DNA from: Paenibacillus zanthoxyli JH29
GTDB taxonomy: Bacteria > Bacillota > Bacilli > Paenibacillales > Paenibacillaceae
Length of the DNA: 45,575 bases
Assembly: GCF_000520715.1 (NCBI RefSeq)
Contig: NZ_ASSD01000662.1
Span: 1-45,575 of the forward strand
Direction of reading: 5' to 3'
Both the position numbers and the translations under genes were made by a program. Of the stretch, positions 1-14,183 are shown piece after piece (positions within the stretch are counted from its first letter, which is position 1; every line of letters begins with the position of its first letter). Below the pieces are notes generated by a model. That model had not been told where the DNA came from. It searched no databases and saw only the letters and a program-made list of their open reading frames with translations.

Positions 1-1
1 C

Positions 2-2599
<2,598 letters not shown>

Positions 2600-2800
2600 A
2601 TTTTCCCCATACAGTGAAGCGGCTCTTAGAGATTAAGTGCTCTGCGGCGACGCTGAACTGCTGAGGATAAGAATAAAGCGGCAGCGCCATCCTTTCGCGG
2701 GGTGGCCTTCCGTTGTATATGACCGCAGCTTCTCCCGCTGCAAGGAGTAGGGAGAGGAACGGCGGCACCAAATCAGGATCAGGTTAAGGAGGGTTGCTCC
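2600..2800 (+). other. rpoB-rpoC spacer with stem-loops
   Basis: No gene is seen in this 201-bp spacer. It can form small hairpins, for example 2686-2692 with 2700-2706 (gccatcc/gggtggc, with a G-U pair) and 2725-2729 with 2737-2741 (gcagc/gctgc). None is followed by a T tract, so they do not look like intrinsic terminators. The rpoC ribosome binding site (aaggaggg) is at about 2786-2793. Confidence 0.5.
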
Positions 2801-5800
2801 TTGTTGGACGTAAACAATTTTGAATTCATGAAAATCGGGCTGGCTTCCCCGGAGAAGATTCGTTCTTGGTCCCGCGGAGAGGTTAAGAAACCGGAAACCA
2901 TCAACTATCGCACACTCAAGCCGGAAAAAGAGGGTCTTTTCTGCGAACGGATCTTCGGACCGCAAAAAGACTGGGAGTGTCATTGCGGCAAATACAAACG
3001 CGTCCGTTATAAAGGCGTAGTCTGCGACCGCTGCGGCGTCGAAGTCACACGCGCCAAAGTGCGCCGTGAGCGTATGGGCCATATTGAGCTGGCTGCTCCG
3101 GTTTCGCATATCTGGTATTTTAAAGGCATTCCGAGCCGCATGGGTCTCGCGCTTGATATGTCTCCGAGATCGCTGGAAGAGATTATTTACTTCGCATCTT
3201 ATGTCGTAACCGATCCCGGCGATACGCCTCTGGAGAAGAAACAGCTGCTGTCCGAGAAGGAATACCGCAGCTACCGCGAGAAGTACGGCTACGGCTTCCA
3301 AGCGAGCATGGGCGCGGAAGCGGTCAAGAAGCTGCTTCAGGATCTTGATATCGAAAAAGAGCTGGAATTCCTTAAGGAAGAGCTGCGCACCGCTCAAGGC
3401 CAACGCCGGAACCGTGCGATCAAGCGCCTTGAAGTGATCGAAGCTTTCCGCAACTCCGGCAACAAGCCCGACTGGATGATCATGGACGTTCTCCCGGTTA
3501 TTCCGCCGGAACTGCGTCCTATGGTACAGCTAGACGGCGGACGTTTCGCTACGTCTGACCTGAACGACTTGTACCGCCGCGTAATCAACCGCAATAACCG
3601 TCTGAAAAGACTGCTTGACCTTGGCGCTCCGGATATCATCGTGCAGAACGAGAAACGGATGCTTCAGGAAGCCGTCGATGCTCTGATCGACAACGGCCGC
3701 CGCGGCCGCCCGGTAACGGGCCCAGGCAACCGTCCGCTGAAATCGCTCAGCCATATGCTGAAAGGTAAGCAGGGCCGTTTCCGTCAGAACCTGCTCGGTA
3801 AACGGGTCGACTACTCCGGCCGTTCCGTTATCGTCGTAGGTCCTTACTTGAAAATGTACCAATGCGGCCTTCCTAAGAAAATGGCGCTGGAACTGTTTAA
3901 GCCGTTCGTCATGAAGGAACTGGTTAACAAAGGACTTGCCCACAACATTAAGAGCGCGAAACGCAAAGTCGAGCGCGTAAGCCCGGAAGTTTGGGATGTG
4001 CTTGAAGAAGTCATCAAGGAGCATCCGGTTCTGCTGAACCGTGCCCCCACGCTTCACCGTCTCGGTATTCAAGCGTTTGAACCGATTCTGGTAGAAGGCC
4101 ATGCCATTCGTCTTCATCCGCTCGTATGTACGGCGTACAACGCTGACTTTGACGGTGACCAAATGGCCGTGCACGTTCCGCTCTCTGCGGAAGCGCAGGC
4201 GGAAGCACGCATCCTGATGCTGGCGTCCGGCAACATTTTGAACCCGAAGGACGGCAAGCCAGTCGTTACCCCTTCCCAGGATATGGTTCTTGGTTCCTTC
4301 TATCTGACCATGGACAACAAGGAAGAAAAGGGCAGCGGCATGATTCTCCGTACCGTGAACGAAGCGGTTTCCGCTTATCAGCGCGGCACTGCCGGTCTTC
4401 ATGCGCGCGTAGCCATTCCGGTCAAGGCGCTTAATAAGACCAGCTTCACCGAGAAGCAGCAGACCGCTATGCTGATCACAACCGTCGGCAAAATTATTTT
4501 CAACGAAATTTTCCCGGCAAGCTTCCCTTACATCAACGAAGCGACACGCGACAATCTGCTGCAAGGCACGCCCGAGAAATATTTCATTTACGAAAAAGGC
4601 GCCAATATCCATGAACTGATCGATGCGGTTCCGATCGCTGGCGCTGTCGGCAAAGAATATCTCGGCTCGATTATCGCCCGCTGTTTCGAAATTTACCATA
4701 CGACCAAAACATCGGTCATTCTGGATAAAATCAAGCAGCTTGGCTTTACCTACTCTACCCGTGCGGGTGTAACGATCGCTGTATCGGACGTAATCGTTCC
4801 TGAAGAGAAGAAAGCCATTCTGAAGGAATCCGAGGAGAAGGTCGACGTTGTTGCCAAGCAATACCGCCGCGGTCTCATTACTAATGAAGAGCGGTATGAC
4901 CGCGTCATTGAGATCTGGTCCAAGACGAAAGACGATCTGACGAACGTGCTTATGAAATCGATGGACCGTTTCAATTCCATCATGCTCATGGTTGACTCCA
5001 AAGCTCGGGGTAACAAATCGCAGATCACCCAGCTTGGCGGCATGCGCGGACTGATGGCGACGCCATCGGGCCGGATTTTCGAACTGCCGATCAAGGCGAA
5101 CTTCCGCGAAGGTCTGACCGTCCTCGAGTACTTTATCTCTACTCACGGAGCGCGGAAAGGTCTGGCGGATACGGCGCTTCGTACCGCTGACTCCGGTTAC
5201 CTGACACGCCGTCTCGTAGACGTGGCCCAGGACGTAATCGTCCGTGAGGATGATTGCGGCACCGACAAAGGATTTACCGTTAGCCGTATCCAAGACGGCA
5301 AAGAGGTTATCGAGGATCTGTATGACCGTATTGAAGGCCGCTACTGCTTCGAGACCGTCCGCCATCCTGAAACAGGCGCAATCATTGTGCATCGCAATGA
5401 TCTGATTGATTCCGATAAAGCGGAAGAGATCGTCAAAGCCGGCGTAGGTAAGCTGCAAATCCGCTCCGTACTGAGCTGCCGTGCCCGTCACGGTGTCTGC
5501 AAGAAGTGCTACGGACGCAACCTGGCGACCGGTAAGCACGTTGAGATCGGCGAAGCCGTCGGCATTATCGCCGCACAGTCCATCGGTGAACCGGGAACAC
5601 AGCTTACTATGCGTACGTTCCATACCGGGGGCGTTGCGGGCGATGATATCACGCAAGGTCTTCCGCGTATCCAGGAGCTGTTTGAGGCGCGTAACCCGAA
5701 AGGGCAAGCGACCATCAGTGAAATCGACGGCGTCGTGAAGGAAATTCGCGAAGCGAAGGACCGCCGCGAAATCGAGGTTCAGGGTGAAGCGGAATCGAAA

Positions 5801-6415
5801 GTCTACTCGATTACCTACGGATCACGTCTCCGCGTAAGCGAAGGAGATGAGGTCGAGGCTGGTGACGAACTGACCGACGGTTCCATCGATCCGAAAGAAA
5901 TGCTGCGCATCAAGGGGATCCGCGGCGTGCAGAACTATATCCTCCAGGAAGTTCAGCGCGTATACCGGAACCAGGGCGTAGAAATCAACGACAAGCACGT
6001 TGAGGTCATGATTAGACAAATGCTGCGCAAAATCCGCATCATTGATGCCGGTGACACTAACCTGCTGCCTGGCTCCTTTGCGGATATCCATGAATACGAA
6101 GCGGCGAATAAGGAAGTCATCCTGTCCGGCAAAGAGCCGGCGGTTGCGAAGCCTGTGCTGCTCGGTATTACGAAAGCGTCGCTGGAAACAGACTCCTTCC
6201 TTTCCGCAGCATCGTTCCAGGAGACCACGCGCGTGCTGACCGATGCGGCCATCAAAGGCAAAGTCGACCAGTTGCTCGGCCTCAAGGAGAATGTTATTAT
6301 CGGTAAGCTGATTCCTGCCGGAACGGGCATGAACCGCTACCGTAATGTCAAATTGGTCAATCCGGAAGAAGAGCAAAGCGAAGAGGAAGCTTTGGAAACT
6401 GTTCCGGCTGAATAA
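2801..6415 (+). CDS. rpoC: RNA polymerase beta prime subunit
   Basis: Full-length beta prime subunit, 1204 residues, like the Bacillus protein. The TTG start is chosen because it gives [10 protein letters not shown], matches family N-termini and lies 7 bp after aaggaggg. Visible features are the N-terminal zinc site (C60, C62, C75, C78), the lid and rudder region, the catalytic NADFDGD loop at residues 447-453 (Mg2+ ligands D449, D451, D453), a second zinc cluster around [11 protein letters not shown], and the trigger-loop/bridge block ending in [16 protein letters not shown]. It is cotranscribed with rpoB. Confidence 0.99.
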   Translation: MLDVNNFEFMKIGLASPEKIRSWSRGEVKKPETINYRTLKPEKEGLFCERIFGPQKDWECHCGKYKRVRYKGVVCDRCGVEVTRAKVRRERMGHIELAAPVSHIWYFKGIPSRMGLALDMSPRSLEEIIYFASYVVTDPGDTPLEKKQLLSEKEYRSYREKYGYGFQASMGAEAVKKLLQDLDIEKELEFLKEELRTAQGQRRNRAIKRLEVIEAFRNSGNKPDWMIMDVLPVIPPELRPMVQLDGGRFATSDLNDLYRRVINRNNRLKRLLDLGAPDIIVQNEKRMLQEAVDALIDNGRRGRPVTGPGNRPLKSLSHMLKGKQGRFRQNLLGKRVDYSGRSVIVVGPYLKMYQCGLPKKMALELFKPFVMKELVNKGLAHNIKSAKRKVERVSPEVWDVLEEVIKEHPVLLNRAPTLHRLGIQAFEPILVEGHAIRLHPLVCTAYNADFDGDQMAVHVPLSAEAQAEARILMLASGNILNPKDGKPVVTPSQDMVLGSFYLTMDNKEEKGSGMILRTVNEAVSAYQRGTAGLHARVAIPVKALNKTSFTEKQQTAMLITTVGKIIFNEIFPASFPYINEATRDNLLQGTPEKYFIYEKGANIHELIDAVPIAGAVGKEYLGSIIARCFEIYHTTKTSVILDKIKQLGFTYSTRAGVTIAVSDVIVPEEKKAILKESEEKVDVVAKQYRRGLITNEERYDRVIEIWSKTKDDLTNVLMKSMDRFNSIMLMVDSKARGNKSQITQLGGMRGLMATPSGRIFELPIKANFREGLTVLEYFISTHGARKGLADTALRTADSGYLTRRLVDVAQDVIVREDDCGTDKGFTVSRIQDGKEVIEDLYDRIEGRYCFETVRHPETGAIIVHRNDLIDSDKAEEIVKAGVGKLQIRSVLSCRARHGVCKKCYGRNLATGKHVEIGEAVGIIAAQSIGEPGTQLTMRTFHTGGVAGDDITQGLPRIQELFEARNPKGQATISEIDGVVKEIREAKDRREIEVQGEAESKVYSITYGSRLRVSEGDEVEAGDELTDGSIDPKEMLRIKGIRGVQNYILQEVQRVYRNQGVEINDKHVEVMIRQMLRKIRIIDAGDTNLLPGSFADIHEYEAANKEVILSGKEPAVAKPVLLGITKASLETDSFLSAASFQETTRVLTDAAIKGKVDQLLGLKENVIIGKLIPAGTGMNRYRNVKLVNPEEEQSEEEALETVPAE

Positions 6416-6440
6416 AGCAAAAATTCTCTGTTGGACTATC

Positions 6441-6473
6441 TGCGCCGGTGCTATCTTTTTTAAGCCCGGCGCA
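6441..6473 (+). other. stem-loop after rpoC
   Basis: An 8-bp perfect inverted repeat (tgcgccgg 6441-6448, ccggcgca 6466-6473) extends inward by gct/agc around a bulged t, leaving a loop rich in T. No T run follows, so it is not a classical intrinsic terminator. It could attenuate rpobBC readthrough or protect the mRNA 3' end. Confidence 0.45.
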
Positions 6474-6505
6474 GAAGTCTGCAGTGAAATATTTTTGAGA
6501 TTTTC

Positions 6506-6534
6506 TTGACACCGTTTGGCGGCAGTGATAATAT
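6506..6534 (+). promoter_or_regulatory. sigma-A promoter for the L7Ae-type gene and str genes
   Basis: TTGACA (6506-6511), a 17-bp spacer and TAATAT (6529-6534), preceded by a TG one base upstream (extended -10). It lies in the rpoC downstream spacer, about 50 bp before the next start codon. It would let the following genes be transcribed independently of rpoBC. Confidence 0.7.
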
Positions 6535-6586
6535 GTTATAGGTGCGTGAGTATCCTTGTTATCTTTGTTCATTGGAGGGTTTTGTA

Positions 6587-6835
6587 ATGACTGATGATAG
6601 AGGACTACGGGACGCTCAGATCAAGATCGGCACCAAGCAAACCGTCAAAGCGGTGGAGATGGGCCAGGCCGCAGAAGTCTATGTGGCGGAAGACGGAGAT
6701 CCCAGGCTTACTTCAAGAATCGTTAGTCTTTGCGATAAGCATGGCGTCAAGTTGACTTATGTCGATACGATGCAGCAGTTGGGCAAGGCCTGCGGAATCG
6801 AAGTGGGCGCTGCAATGGCAGCCGTCTTAAAATAA
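6587..6835 (+). CDS. rplGB: L7Ae-family ribosomal protein (YbxF-like)
   Basis: An 82-residue L7Ae/L30e-type RNA-binding protein, as found between rpoC and rpsL in Bacillales (YbxF/RplGB, a kink-turn binder). The ATG at 6587 is preferred over the GTG at 6542 because ggagg sits at 6574-6578 and the protein then has the family length. The segment with KIGTKQTVKAVEMGQA is the characteristic L7Ae core, where RNA contacts occur. Its exact role in the ribosome is unsettled in the literature. Confidence 0.93.
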   Translation: MTDDRGLRDAQIKIGTKQTVKAVEMGQAAEVYVAEDGDPRLTSRIVSLCDKHGVKLTYVDTMQQLGKACGIEVGAAMAAVLK

Positions 6836-6979
6836 TAGCGTGAAGAACTGTTTTTGTGTCGTGAGAGTAACTCCGGTGGCAAAGACTTTTCATTTGTTCT
6901 TTTATGAACCGCCTGGGTCTGTGGGCTTAGCGAGAAGGTTTATAAGAGATCATTATTAGAGGAAGGGGGTGGCACAACA

Positions 6980-7399
6980 ATGCCAACTATCAATCAATTG
7001 GTTCGTAAAGGCCGTCAAGCCAAGATCGAAAAATCGAAATCGCCTGCACTGCAAAAAGGATTCAACGCCCTGAAGCGTGAGGCTACGGATTTGAGTGCTC
7101 CGCAAAAACGCGGTGTGTGCACTCGCGTAGGTACTATGACTCCGAAGAAACCGAACTCTGCACTTCGTAAATATGCCCGTGTTCGCTTGACGAACCGCGT
7201 AGAGGTGACAGCTTATATTCCGGGTATCGGACATAACCTGCAAGAGCACAGCGTGGTGCTGATTCGCGGAGGCCGGGTTAAAGACCTTCCGGGTGTTCGT
7301 TACCACATCGTTCGCGGCGCGCTGGATACAGCAGGCGTGAACAACCGGATGCAATCCCGCTCCAAATACGGCGCGAAACGTCCGAAAGCTAAGAAATAA
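6980..7399 (+). CDS. rpsL: 30S ribosomal protein S12
   Basis: Decoding-centre protein S12, 139 residues, normal length. The KPNSALRK loop that contacts helices 44 and 27 of 16S rRNA is intact, as is the second conserved loop [12 protein letters not shown]. Residues linked to streptomycin resistance (lysines in TPKKPNS and RVKDLPG) look wild-type. The ATG follows gaagggggtgg. A 144-bp leader without a gene separates it from the L7Ae-type gene. Confidence 0.99.
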   Translation: MPTINQLVRKGRQAKIEKSKSPALQKGFNALKREATDLSAPQKRGVCTRVGTMTPKKPNSALRKYARVRLTNRVEVTAYIPGIGHNLQEHSVVLIRGGRVKDLPGVRYHIVRGALDTAGVNNRMQSRSKYGAKRPKAKK

Positions 7400-7442
7400 T
7401 TAAATGAACGAATAAGAACAATCTAACGAAAGGGGGATATCC

Positions 7443-7913
7443 ATGCCACGCAAAGGTCCAGTTTCCAAAAGAGACGTACTGCCGGATCCGGTGTATAACA
7501 GCAAACTGGTTACTCGTTTGATTAACCGTGTAATGCTGGATGGTAAAAGAGGTGTCGCTCAAAGCATTCTGTACAACGCGTTCAAGTTGATCGAAGAACG
7601 TACGGGGAAAGACCCAATGGAAGTATTTGAAGCAGCCATCAAGAACATCATGCCGGTTCTCGAAGTTAAAGCCCGCCGTGTCGGCGGCGCGAACTACCAA
7701 GTGCCGATCGAAGTTAAACCGGAGAGACGTACTTCCCTGGGATTACGTTGGCTCGTGAACTACTCCCGCAACCGCGGTGAGAAGACGATGGAAGAGCGTT
7801 TGGCGGCTGAGATTATCGATGCTTCCAATAACACAGGCGCTTCCGTTAAGAAACGCGAAGACACGCACAAAATGGCCGAAGCGAATAAAGCATTCGCTCA
7901 CTACCGCTGGTAG
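7443..7913 (+). CDS. rpsG: 30S ribosomal protein S7
   Basis: Primary 16S rRNA binding protein that nucleates the 30S head, 156 residues, standard bacterial length. The N-terminus [16 protein letters not shown] and the C-terminal [21 protein letters not shown] match the family. It starts 43 bp after rpsL behind gaaaggggga, in the usual rpsL-rpsG-fusA-tuf order. Confidence 0.99.
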   Translation: MPRKGPVSKRDVLPDPVYNSKLVTRLINRVMLDGKRGVAQSILYNAFKLIEERTGKDPMEVFEAAIKNIMPVLEVKARRVGGANYQVPIEVKPERRTSLGLRWLVNYSRNRGEKTMEERLAAEIIDASNNTGASVKKREDTHKMAEANKAFAHYRW

Positions 7914-7960
7914 GATCAAGGTCAATCAAATAACTTCAATTTTGAAGGGAGATCCCATTC

Positions 7961-10039
7961 ATGGCAAGAGAGTTCTCCTTGAAAAATACACGTAATATCG
8001 GGATCATGGCGCATATTGACGCCGGTAAGACAACCACCACAGAACGGATTCTTTTCTATACAGGCCGTACGCACAAAATCGGTGAAGTTCACGAAGGTGC
8101 GGCAACGATGGACTGGATGGAGCAAGAGCAGGAGCGCGGAATTACGATTACTTCCGCCGCTACCACTGCTGCGTGGAAAGGTCACCGCGTCAACATCATC
8201 GACACCCCGGGACACGTTGACTTCACCGTTGAAGTTGAACGTTCCCTTCGTGTATTGGACGGGGCAGTAGGCGTTTTCAGTGCAAAAGAGGGCGTTGAGC
8301 CTCAGTCTGAAACTGTTTGGAGACAGGCTGACCGTTATGGCGTTCCCCGGATCGCCTATGTTAACAAAATGGATATCATCGGAGCGGATTACCTTAACGT
8401 AGTTAAGGATATGCGCGAGCGTCTGCAAGCAAATGCGGTTGCCATTCAACTGCCGATCGGTGCCGAGAACGACTTTATCGGTATCATCGACCTGATCGAG
8501 CAAAAAGCCCATATGTACAAAGACGATCTTGGCCGTGATATTGAAGTGACGGATATCCCGTCCGAATTCCTGGATCAAGTCGAAGAGCTGCGCAACGAGC
8601 TCATTGAGAAAGTTGCGGAACTCGACGAAGATCTGACCATGAAGTACCTGGAAGGCGAAGAGATTACCATTGACGAAATCAAGGCTGCACTGCGCAAAGG
8701 CGTAGTGGAAGTTAAGATTTTTCCGGTAATCTGCGGTTCTTCTTACCGTAACAAAGGGGTTCAGCTGATGCTGGACGCTGTTATCGACTTCCTGCCGGCT
8801 CCGATCGATGTTCCATCGATCAAAGGTCATCTTGAAGATGGTACGGAAGCCGAGCGTCACTCTTCGGACGAAGAGCCGTTCTCCGCGCTGGCATTTAAAA
8901 TCATGACTGACCCTTATGTTGGTAAGCTGACGTTCTTCCGCGTATATTCTGGTATTCTGGAGTCCGGATCTTACGTTCTGAATGCCACAAAAGGTAAACG
9001 TGAGCGTATCGGACGTATCCTGCAAATGCACGCGAACAGCCGCCAGGAAATCTCTATTGTATATTCCGGCGACATCGCTGCAGCCGTAGGTTTGAAAGAC
9101 ACCGGAACAGGTGATACACTGTGTGATGAGAAGAATCCGGTTATTCTCGAATCGATGAACTTCCCGGATCCGGTTATCGAGATCGCAGTTGAACCTAAGA
9201 CGAAGGCCGACCAAGACAAAATGGGCGTTGCTCTCGGCAAACTTACTGAGGAAGACCCGACGCTGCGCGCGCACACCGATGAAGAAACGGGACAAACGAT
9301 TCTTGCCGGTATGGGCGAGCTTCACTTGGATATCATCATCGACCGTATGCGTCGTGAATTCAAAGTGGAGACCAACGTTGGTAAACCCCAGGTTGCTTAC
9401 CGTGAGACATTCAGAGCTCCGGCCCGCGTCGAAGGCAAGTTCGTTCGTCAGTCCGGCGGTCGTGGTCAGTACGGTCACGTATGGGTTGAATTCGAGCCTC
9501 TCGAGGCAGGTACCGGTAGCCAGTTCGAAAGTAAGGTTGTCGGCGGTTCCGTACCGAGAGAATACATTGCCCCTGCGCTTGCAGGTATTGAAGAGCAAAT
9601 GAAGAACGGCGTTATCGCCGGCTTCCCGCTCGTTGATGTCAAAGCAACCATCGTTGACGGTTCATACCATGATGTCGACTCCAACGAAATGGCGTTCAAA
9701 ATCGCCGGCTCGATGGCGCTTAAAGCAGCCAAAGACAAGTGTAAGCCTGTCCTGCTTGAGCCAATCATGAAAGTGGAAGTAACAGTGCCTGAGGAATACA
9801 TGGGCGATGTTATGGGTATGCTGAACTCCCGCCGCGGACGGATCGAAGGTATGGATTCCCGCGCCGGAGCCCAAATTATCCGTGCGAAAGTGCCTCTTTC
9901 TGAAATGTTCGGTTATTCCACTACCCTGCGTTCCGGTACACAAGGCCGCGGCGTATTCTCGATGGAACTCTCTCATTACGAAGAAGTTCCTAAATCCATT
10001 GCGGACGAGATCGTGGCTAAGAACAAAGGCGCAGAGTAA
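7961..10039 (+). CDS. fusA: elongation factor G
   Basis: Translocation GTPase, 692 residues. The G1 loop AHIDAGKT is at 17-24, the G3 motif DTPGHVDF at 81-88 and NKMD at about 135-138. Domains II to V follow, including the domain IV sequence with [15 protein letters not shown] and the C-terminal RRGRIEGM segment. The start is set by aagggagatc 10 bp upstream. Nothing suggests truncation or fusidic-acid resistance changes, although single substitutions cannot be judged by eye. Confidence 0.99.
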   Translation: MAREFSLKNTRNIGIMAHIDAGKTTTTERILFYTGRTHKIGEVHEGAATMDWMEQEQERGITITSAATTAAWKGHRVNIIDTPGHVDFTVEVERSLRVLDGAVGVFSAKEGVEPQSETVWRQADRYGVPRIAYVNKMDIIGADYLNVVKDMRERLQANAVAIQLPIGAENDFIGIIDLIEQKAHMYKDDLGRDIEVTDIPSEFLDQVEELRNELIEKVAELDEDLTMKYLEGEEITIDEIKAALRKGVVEVKIFPVICGSSYRNKGVQLMLDAVIDFLPAPIDVPSIKGHLEDGTEAERHSSDEEPFSALAFKIMTDPYVGKLTFFRVYSGILESGSYVLNATKGKRERIGRILQMHANSRQEISIVYSGDIAAAVGLKDTGTGDTLCDEKNPVILESMNFPDPVIEIAVEPKTKADQDKMGVALGKLTEEDPTLRAHTDEETGQTILAGMGELHLDIIIDRMRREFKVETNVGKPQVAYRETFRAPARVEGKFVRQSGGRGQYGHVWVEFEPLEAGTGSQFESKVVGGSVPREYIAPALAGIEEQMKNGVIAGFPLVDVKATIVDGSYHDVDSNEMAFKIAGSMALKAAKDKCKPVLLEPIMKVEVTVPEEYMGDVMGMLNSRRGRIEGMDSRAGAQIIRAKVPLSEMFGYSTTLRSGTQGRGVFSMELSHYEEVPKSIADEIVAKNKGAE

Positions 10040-10053
10040 TCCATGTTTTACTT

Positions 10054-10107
10054 GCCGTCCGATTGGTTCCTTTCAGTCATCATAGAGTCAGCTAAAGATC
10101 GGACGGC
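10054..10107 (+). other. fusA-tuf spacer stem-loop
   Basis: A perfect 10-bp inverted repeat, gccgtccgat (10054-10063) and atcggacggc (10098-10107), with a 34-nt loop, fills most of the 108-bp fusA-tuf spacer. No T tract follows. It may be an RNA processing or mRNA-stability element that allows tuf to be expressed more strongly than fusA; that role is an inference. Confidence 0.5.
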
Positions 10108-10147
10108 TCCAATAATTAAGAACCCATATTAAGGAGGAACTGTTCAA

Positions 10148-11338
10148 ATGGCAAAGGCTAAGTTTGAACGTACTAAACCGCACGTTAACATCGGTACTAT
10201 CGGTCACGTCGACCATGGTAAAACGACTCTGACTGCTGCAATCACAACTGTATTGTCCAAAAAATACGGCGGTGCCGCTGTAGCATTCGACCAAATCGAC
10301 AAAGCTCCGGAAGAGCGCGAACGTGGTATCACCATCTCCACAGCTCACGTTGAATATGAAACTCCTAACCGTCACTACGCACACGTAGACTGCCCTGGAC
10401 ACGCCGACTATGTTAAAAACATGATCACCGGCGCAGCGCAAATGGACGGCGCTATCCTGGTTGTATCCGCAGCTGACGGCCCAATGCCGCAAACTCGCGA
10501 GCACATCCTGCTGTCCCGCCAAGTAGGCGTTCCTTACATCGTCGTATTCCTGAACAAATGCGACATGGTTGAAGACGAAGAGCTTCTGGAACTGGTTGAA
10601 ATGGAAGTTCGCGACCTGCTGAACGAATATGAATTCCCGGGCGATGACACTCCAATCACTCGCGGTTCCGCTCGTGAAGCTCTGCAAAACCCTGACGGCG
10701 AATGGGCTGCCAAGATCGTTGAAATGTTCGAAACGATCGACACTTACATTCCGCTGCCAGAACGCGACACTGACAAGCCTTTCCTTATGCCTGTCGAGGA
10801 CGTATTCTCCATCACTGGCCGCGGTACCGTGGCAACTGGCCGCGTAGAACGCGGAACGGTTAAAGTGGGCGACGAAGTTGAAATCGTTGGTATCCAAGAA
10901 GAAACGAAGAAATCCGTCGTTACCGGCGTTGAAATGTTCCGTAAACTGCTTGACTCCGCTCAAGCTGGCGACAACATCGGCGCTCTGCTTCGTGGTGTTG
11001 ACCGTAACCAAATCGAACGTGGACAAGTATTGGCTAAACCGGCTTCCGTTAAGCCACACACTGAGTTCACTGCTCAAATCTACGTCCTGACCAAAGAAGA
11101 AGGTGGCCGTCATAAGCCTTTCTTCACTGGATACCGTCCTCAGTTCTACTTCCGTACAACTGACGTAACAGGTATCATCAACCTGCCAGAAGGTACTGAA
11201 ATGGTAATGCCTGGCGACAACATCACAGTAACTGTTCAACTGATTTCCCCGATCGCTATCGAAGAAGGAACGAAGTTCTCCATTCGTGAAGGCGGCCGTA
11301 CAGTTGGAGCCGGTACTGTAGCTACAATCCAAAAATAA
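10148..11338 (+). CDS. tuf: elongation factor Tu
   Basis: Carries aminoacyl-tRNA to the ribosome as a GTPase; 396 residues, full length. The G1 loop GHVDHGKT is at 19-26, DCPGHADY at 81-88 with the catalytic H85, and NKCD at about 136-139. Domains 2 and 3 are complete and end in [11 protein letters not shown]. The strong site aaggagg lies 9-10 bp upstream. An intrinsic terminator follows, so it ends the str transcription unit. Confidence 0.99.
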   Translation: MAKAKFERTKPHVNIGTIGHVDHGKTTLTAAITTVLSKKYGGAAVAFDQIDKAPEERERGITISTAHVEYETPNRHYAHVDCPGHADYVKNMITGAAQMDGAILVVSAADGPMPQTREHILLSRQVGVPYIVVFLNKCDMVEDEELLELVEMEVRDLLNEYEFPGDDTPITRGSAREALQNPDGEWAAKIVEMFETIDTYIPLPERDTDKPFLMPVEDVFSITGRGTVATGRVERGTVKVGDEVEIVGIQEETKKSVVTGVEMFRKLLDSAQAGDNIGALLRGVDRNQIERGQVLAKPASVKPHTEFTAQIYVLTKEEGGRHKPFFTGYRPQFYFRTTDVTGIINLPEGTEMVMPGDNITVTVQLISPIAIEEGTKFSIREGGRTVGAGTVATIQK

Positions 11339-11381
11339 GTTCGGACTCTTACTCTTTAAGAGGAAGATAAGGACTTACAAG

Positions 11382-11417
11382 CAGGGACTCTTCATAATGA
11401 AGGGTTCCTGTTTTTTT
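11382..11417 (+). terminator. intrinsic terminator after tuf
   Basis: Stem caggga-ctctt (from 11382) pairs, with G-U pairs, to aaggg-ttcctg (ending 11410) around a cataatg loop, followed directly by seven T. It closes the str operon before the chemoreceptor gene. Confidence 0.85.
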
Positions 11418-11476
11418 ATTTATATTTTCTAAATACTATTAATAATAAAAATTTAAAAATAATTTAACTCGTGTAT

Positions 11477-11503
11477 TCAACAAATTACATAAAATGCCGA
11501 AGA
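11477..11503 (+). promoter_or_regulatory. possible distal sigma-D-like promoter
   Basis: TCAA (11477-11480), 15 bp, then GCCGAAGA (11496-11503). This resembles the flagellar sigma-D pattern TAAA-N14/16-GCCGATAT with one mismatch in the -35 and two or three in the -10. It is weaker than the site at 11548 but points the same way. Confidence 0.35.
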
Positions 11504-11547
11504 TATAAATACAACCATATTTCAACCCATTTCGACTCAAAACGACA

Positions 11548-11573
11548 TAAAGCCAGAAATACTAGGCCGTAAT
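11548..11573 (+). promoter_or_regulatory. sigma-D-like promoter of the chemoreceptor gene
   Basis: TAAA (11548-11551), 14 bp, GCCGTAAT (11566-11573). This is a good match to the motility sigma factor consensus (TAAA, GCCGATAT) and lies 43 bp upstream of the chemoreceptor start. It fits control with the flagellar and chemotaxis regulon and not with ribosomal genes. Confidence 0.6.
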
Positions 11574-11616
11574 AGAAATATGTATCAAGAAATATAGATT
11601 ATATGGGGGGATCTGT

Positions 11617-12966
11617 ATGGGGAAATGTCCGTTTGCTTTTTTACATGGTTTATCTTTTCAAAAGAAGAGAGTGGAGCCCTATGAACCTTATTCCTTCCTG
11701 CTTGCCAGCGAACGAGCCCCGGGTTCAGAATCTCATCATTCGATACAAGGTCAGGAAGAATTGAATGAACAGATGAGAATGATAGTCTTGACTGATGATG
11801 ACCTGGAGCTGCTGCGCAGAATGAAGCCTGCGATAGTACGGAATATTAACGAGATTACCGACCATTTTTATAGCTCAGTGGTTGATGTGGGTAAGCTGGA
11901 ACAGATCATTGTCAAGCACAGCAGTATCGACAGGCTGAAGCAAACTCTGCGAGAACATATCGTCGAAATTTTTGACGGCAGTGTGGACAATCGTTACATA
12001 ATGAAACGGCTGGTTATCGCAAATATTCATAAGAAGGTCGGTTTGGAGCCGAAGTGGTACTTGTCCGCTTTTCAAAATCTGCAAAATGTATTTATCGGTG
12101 TTATCTATAAAGAAGCATTTAATGATGCGGAACGGCTTAAAATGGTACAAACTCTGACCAAACTTTTGAATCTGGAACAGCAGCTCGTTCTGGAAGCCTA
12201 CGAAAAAGAGAATATCAGAGAAAAAGAAGAGCAATATGAAATTGTAAAAAATGAGTTGAAACAGAAAATTGCCGAATTCAGCGGCGAATTGGTCGATCTC
12301 AGTATTGATACAAATGCAGCGATCGAGCAATTGGTTACAAGCAGTAATGAAGTTAATAATTCATTCCAACGTACCGCTTTTTCAGCCCTTGAATCTCAAG
12401 AAAAGGCAAAAGACGGACGTGAGCTGCTGAGCAGGTTGAACGGACAGATTGGACATATTTTTGAAAGAACGAATGAAATGGAACAATCGGTAAAAGAGCT
12501 TAGCCAATTTTCAAAGCAAATTCAGACGATCGTCGGCGCGGTCCAAGAAATTGCGGATCAGACCAAAATACTATCGCTTAACGCAACAATAGAAGCGGCA
12601 AGAGCGGGCGAGCACGGAAGAGGCTTCAGTGTCGTTGCCCAAGAGGTCAATCGGTTGGCAGAAGATACAAAAAGCACGGTTGTACACATCGGAGAATTGA
12701 CGGCCAAATCCGGTATTCTGACCACACAGGTGGTAGAAGAAATCCGAAAAGTGCAGGAACTGACGGAAAGCGGCAAGCAGCAATCGGATGAGACGAGCCA
12801 ATTGTTCTCCGACATTTTGGATACGATGCAGAGCAGCACCCGGGAGATCGTAACGGTAGAAGAAGAGATCCGGACACTGATCCATACTATAGAAGGAATA
12901 GGGGTGACAACTGCACAGACAGCCGCATCGGCGGAGTATTTCCAGTCGGCAACAGCCAATCTATAA
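11617..12966 (+). CDS. globin-coupled methyl-accepting chemotaxis protein (HemAT-like)
   Basis: A soluble chemoreceptor of 449 residues with no membrane segment. After an N-terminal extension of about 45 residues, positions 55-200 form a sensor globin domain, with H138 (in ANIHKKVGL) the likely proximal haem ligand. A linker coiled coil follows, then the MCP signalling hairpin whose tip is at about 318-352 ([19 protein letters not shown]). In B. subtilis, HemAT senses oxygen and feeds CheA/CheW. The gene lies between tuf and rpsJ with its own sigma-D-like promoters and terminators on both sides, so it appears to be an independent insertion in the ribosomal cluster. Actual ligand is not shown by sequence. 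Confidence 0.9.
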   Translation: MGKCPFAFLHGLSFQKKRVEPYEPYSFLLASERAPGSESHHSIQGQEELNEQMRMIVLTDDDLELLRRMKPAIVRNINEITDHFYSSVVDVGKLEQIIVKHSSIDRLKQTLREHIVEIFDGSVDNRYIMKRLVIANIHKKVGLEPKWYLSAFQNLQNVFIGVIYKEAFNDAERLKMVQTLTKLLNLEQQLVLEAYEKENIREKEEQYEIVKNELKQKIAEFSGELVDLSIDTNAAIEQLVTSSNEVNNSFQRTAFSALESQEKAKDGRELLSRLNGQIGHIFERTNEMEQSVKELSQFSKQIQTIVGAVQEIADQTKILSLNATIEAARAGEHGRGFSVVAQEVNRLAEDTKSTVVHIGELTAKSGILTTQVVEEIRKVQELTESGKQQSDETSQLFSDILDTMQSSTREIVTVEEEIRTLIHTIEGIGVTTAQTAASAEYFQSATANL

Positions 12967-12984
12967 TGTAAAAAAGCTGCACAT

Positions 12985-13023
12985 AACGGCGCATGAAAAA
13001 ATCATGCGTTGTTTTATTTTTTT
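12985..13023 (+). terminator. intrinsic terminator after the chemoreceptor gene
   Basis: Twelve-bp stem aacggcgcatga (12985-12996) with tcatgcgttgtt (13002-13013, two G-U pairs), loop aaaaa, then a T-rich tail. It shields the S10 promoter just downstream from readthrough. Confidence 0.85.
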
Positions 13024-13025
13024 GC

Positions 13026-13054
13026 TTGCAATAGGCGAAAAGATTCTATATAAT
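13026..13054 (+). promoter_or_regulatory. sigma-A promoter of the S10 operon
   Basis: TTGCAA (13026-13031), 17-bp spacer, TATAAT (13049-13054), placed directly after the terminator and about 140 bp before rpsJ. The long leader (about 13062-13192) may hold regulatory structure, but I could not assign a known leader class. Confidence 0.8.
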
Positions 13055-13123
13055 AATAAATGTTGTTCTGCGACGTTGCGATGATGTGAGAGGTTACTGA
13101 CACACCCGGCTCCTTTGCCATGA

Positions 13124-13501
<378 letters not shown>

Positions 13502-13540
13502 TTCTTCTATTAGAAACAGGAAAAGAAAAGAGGTGTCAAC

Positions 13541-14158
13541 ATGAAAGGTATCTTAGGAAAAAAACTCGGTATGACTCAAGTGTTTACTCCTGAAGGTAAC
13601 GTAATCGCGGTTACGGTTATCGAAGCGGGTCCTTGTGTGGTACTGCAAAAGAAAGACCTCAATACCGACGGGTATGAAGCAGTGCAGTTGGGCTTTTCCG
13701 ATAAGAAAAACACCAACAAGCCTGAACAGGGTCACGCCCAGAAGGCAAATGCAACACCTAAGCGCTACGTTCGCGAAATTCGCGGTGTTGACCTCGGGGC
13801 ACTCGAGGTTGGACAAGAGCTGAAGGCTGACGTCTTCGCAGAAGGCGAATTTGTTGACGTAACCGGAATTTCCAAAGGCAAAGGCTTCCAAGGCGTTATC
13901 AAACGCTGGGGACAAAGCCGCGGACCAATGGCTCACGGTTCCCGTTACCATAGAAGACCGGGTTCGATGGGTTCCATCCAAGCCAACCGTGTTCCTAAAG
14001 GCAAACGTCTGCCAGGACATATGGGTCATGAAACGGTGACGATTCAAAAGCTTGAAGTCGTCAAAGTGGACGTAGAACGTAATGTTTTGCTGGTGAAAGG
14101 CTCCATTCCTGGACCTAAGAACAGCTTCGTGAAGGTTAAAGAAACCGTTAAGAAATAA
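13541..14158 (+). CDS. rplC: 50S ribosomal protein L3
   Basis: Early-assembling 23S rRNA binding protein, 205 residues. It has the family start [15 protein letters not shown] and the long loop around [19 protein letters not shown] that reaches the peptidyl transferase centre. It follows rpsJ by 39 bp and carries an upstream agaggtg site. Confidence 0.99.
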   Translation: MKGILGKKLGMTQVFTPEGNVIAVTVIEAGPCVVLQKKDLNTDGYEAVQLGFSDKKNTNKPEQGHAQKANATPKRYVREIRGVDLGALEVGQELKADVFAEGEFVDVTGISKGKGFQGVIKRWGQSRGPMAHGSRYHRRPGSMGSIQANRVPKGKRLPGHMGHETVTIQKLEVVKVDVERNVLLVKGSIPGPKNSFVKVKETVKK

Positions 14159-14183
14159 CTTCTGAAGAAAGGAGGAACATGAA

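Noticed and set aside
3530-5707. Long minus-strand open frame of 725 codons opposite rpoC
   Set aside because: It is the antisense shadow of a conserved, codon-biased gene. No ribosome binding site and no recognisable domain.
7922-9598. Minus-strand open frame of 558 codons opposite fusA
   Set aside because: Antisense shadow of EF-G caused by codon bias. No family similarity.
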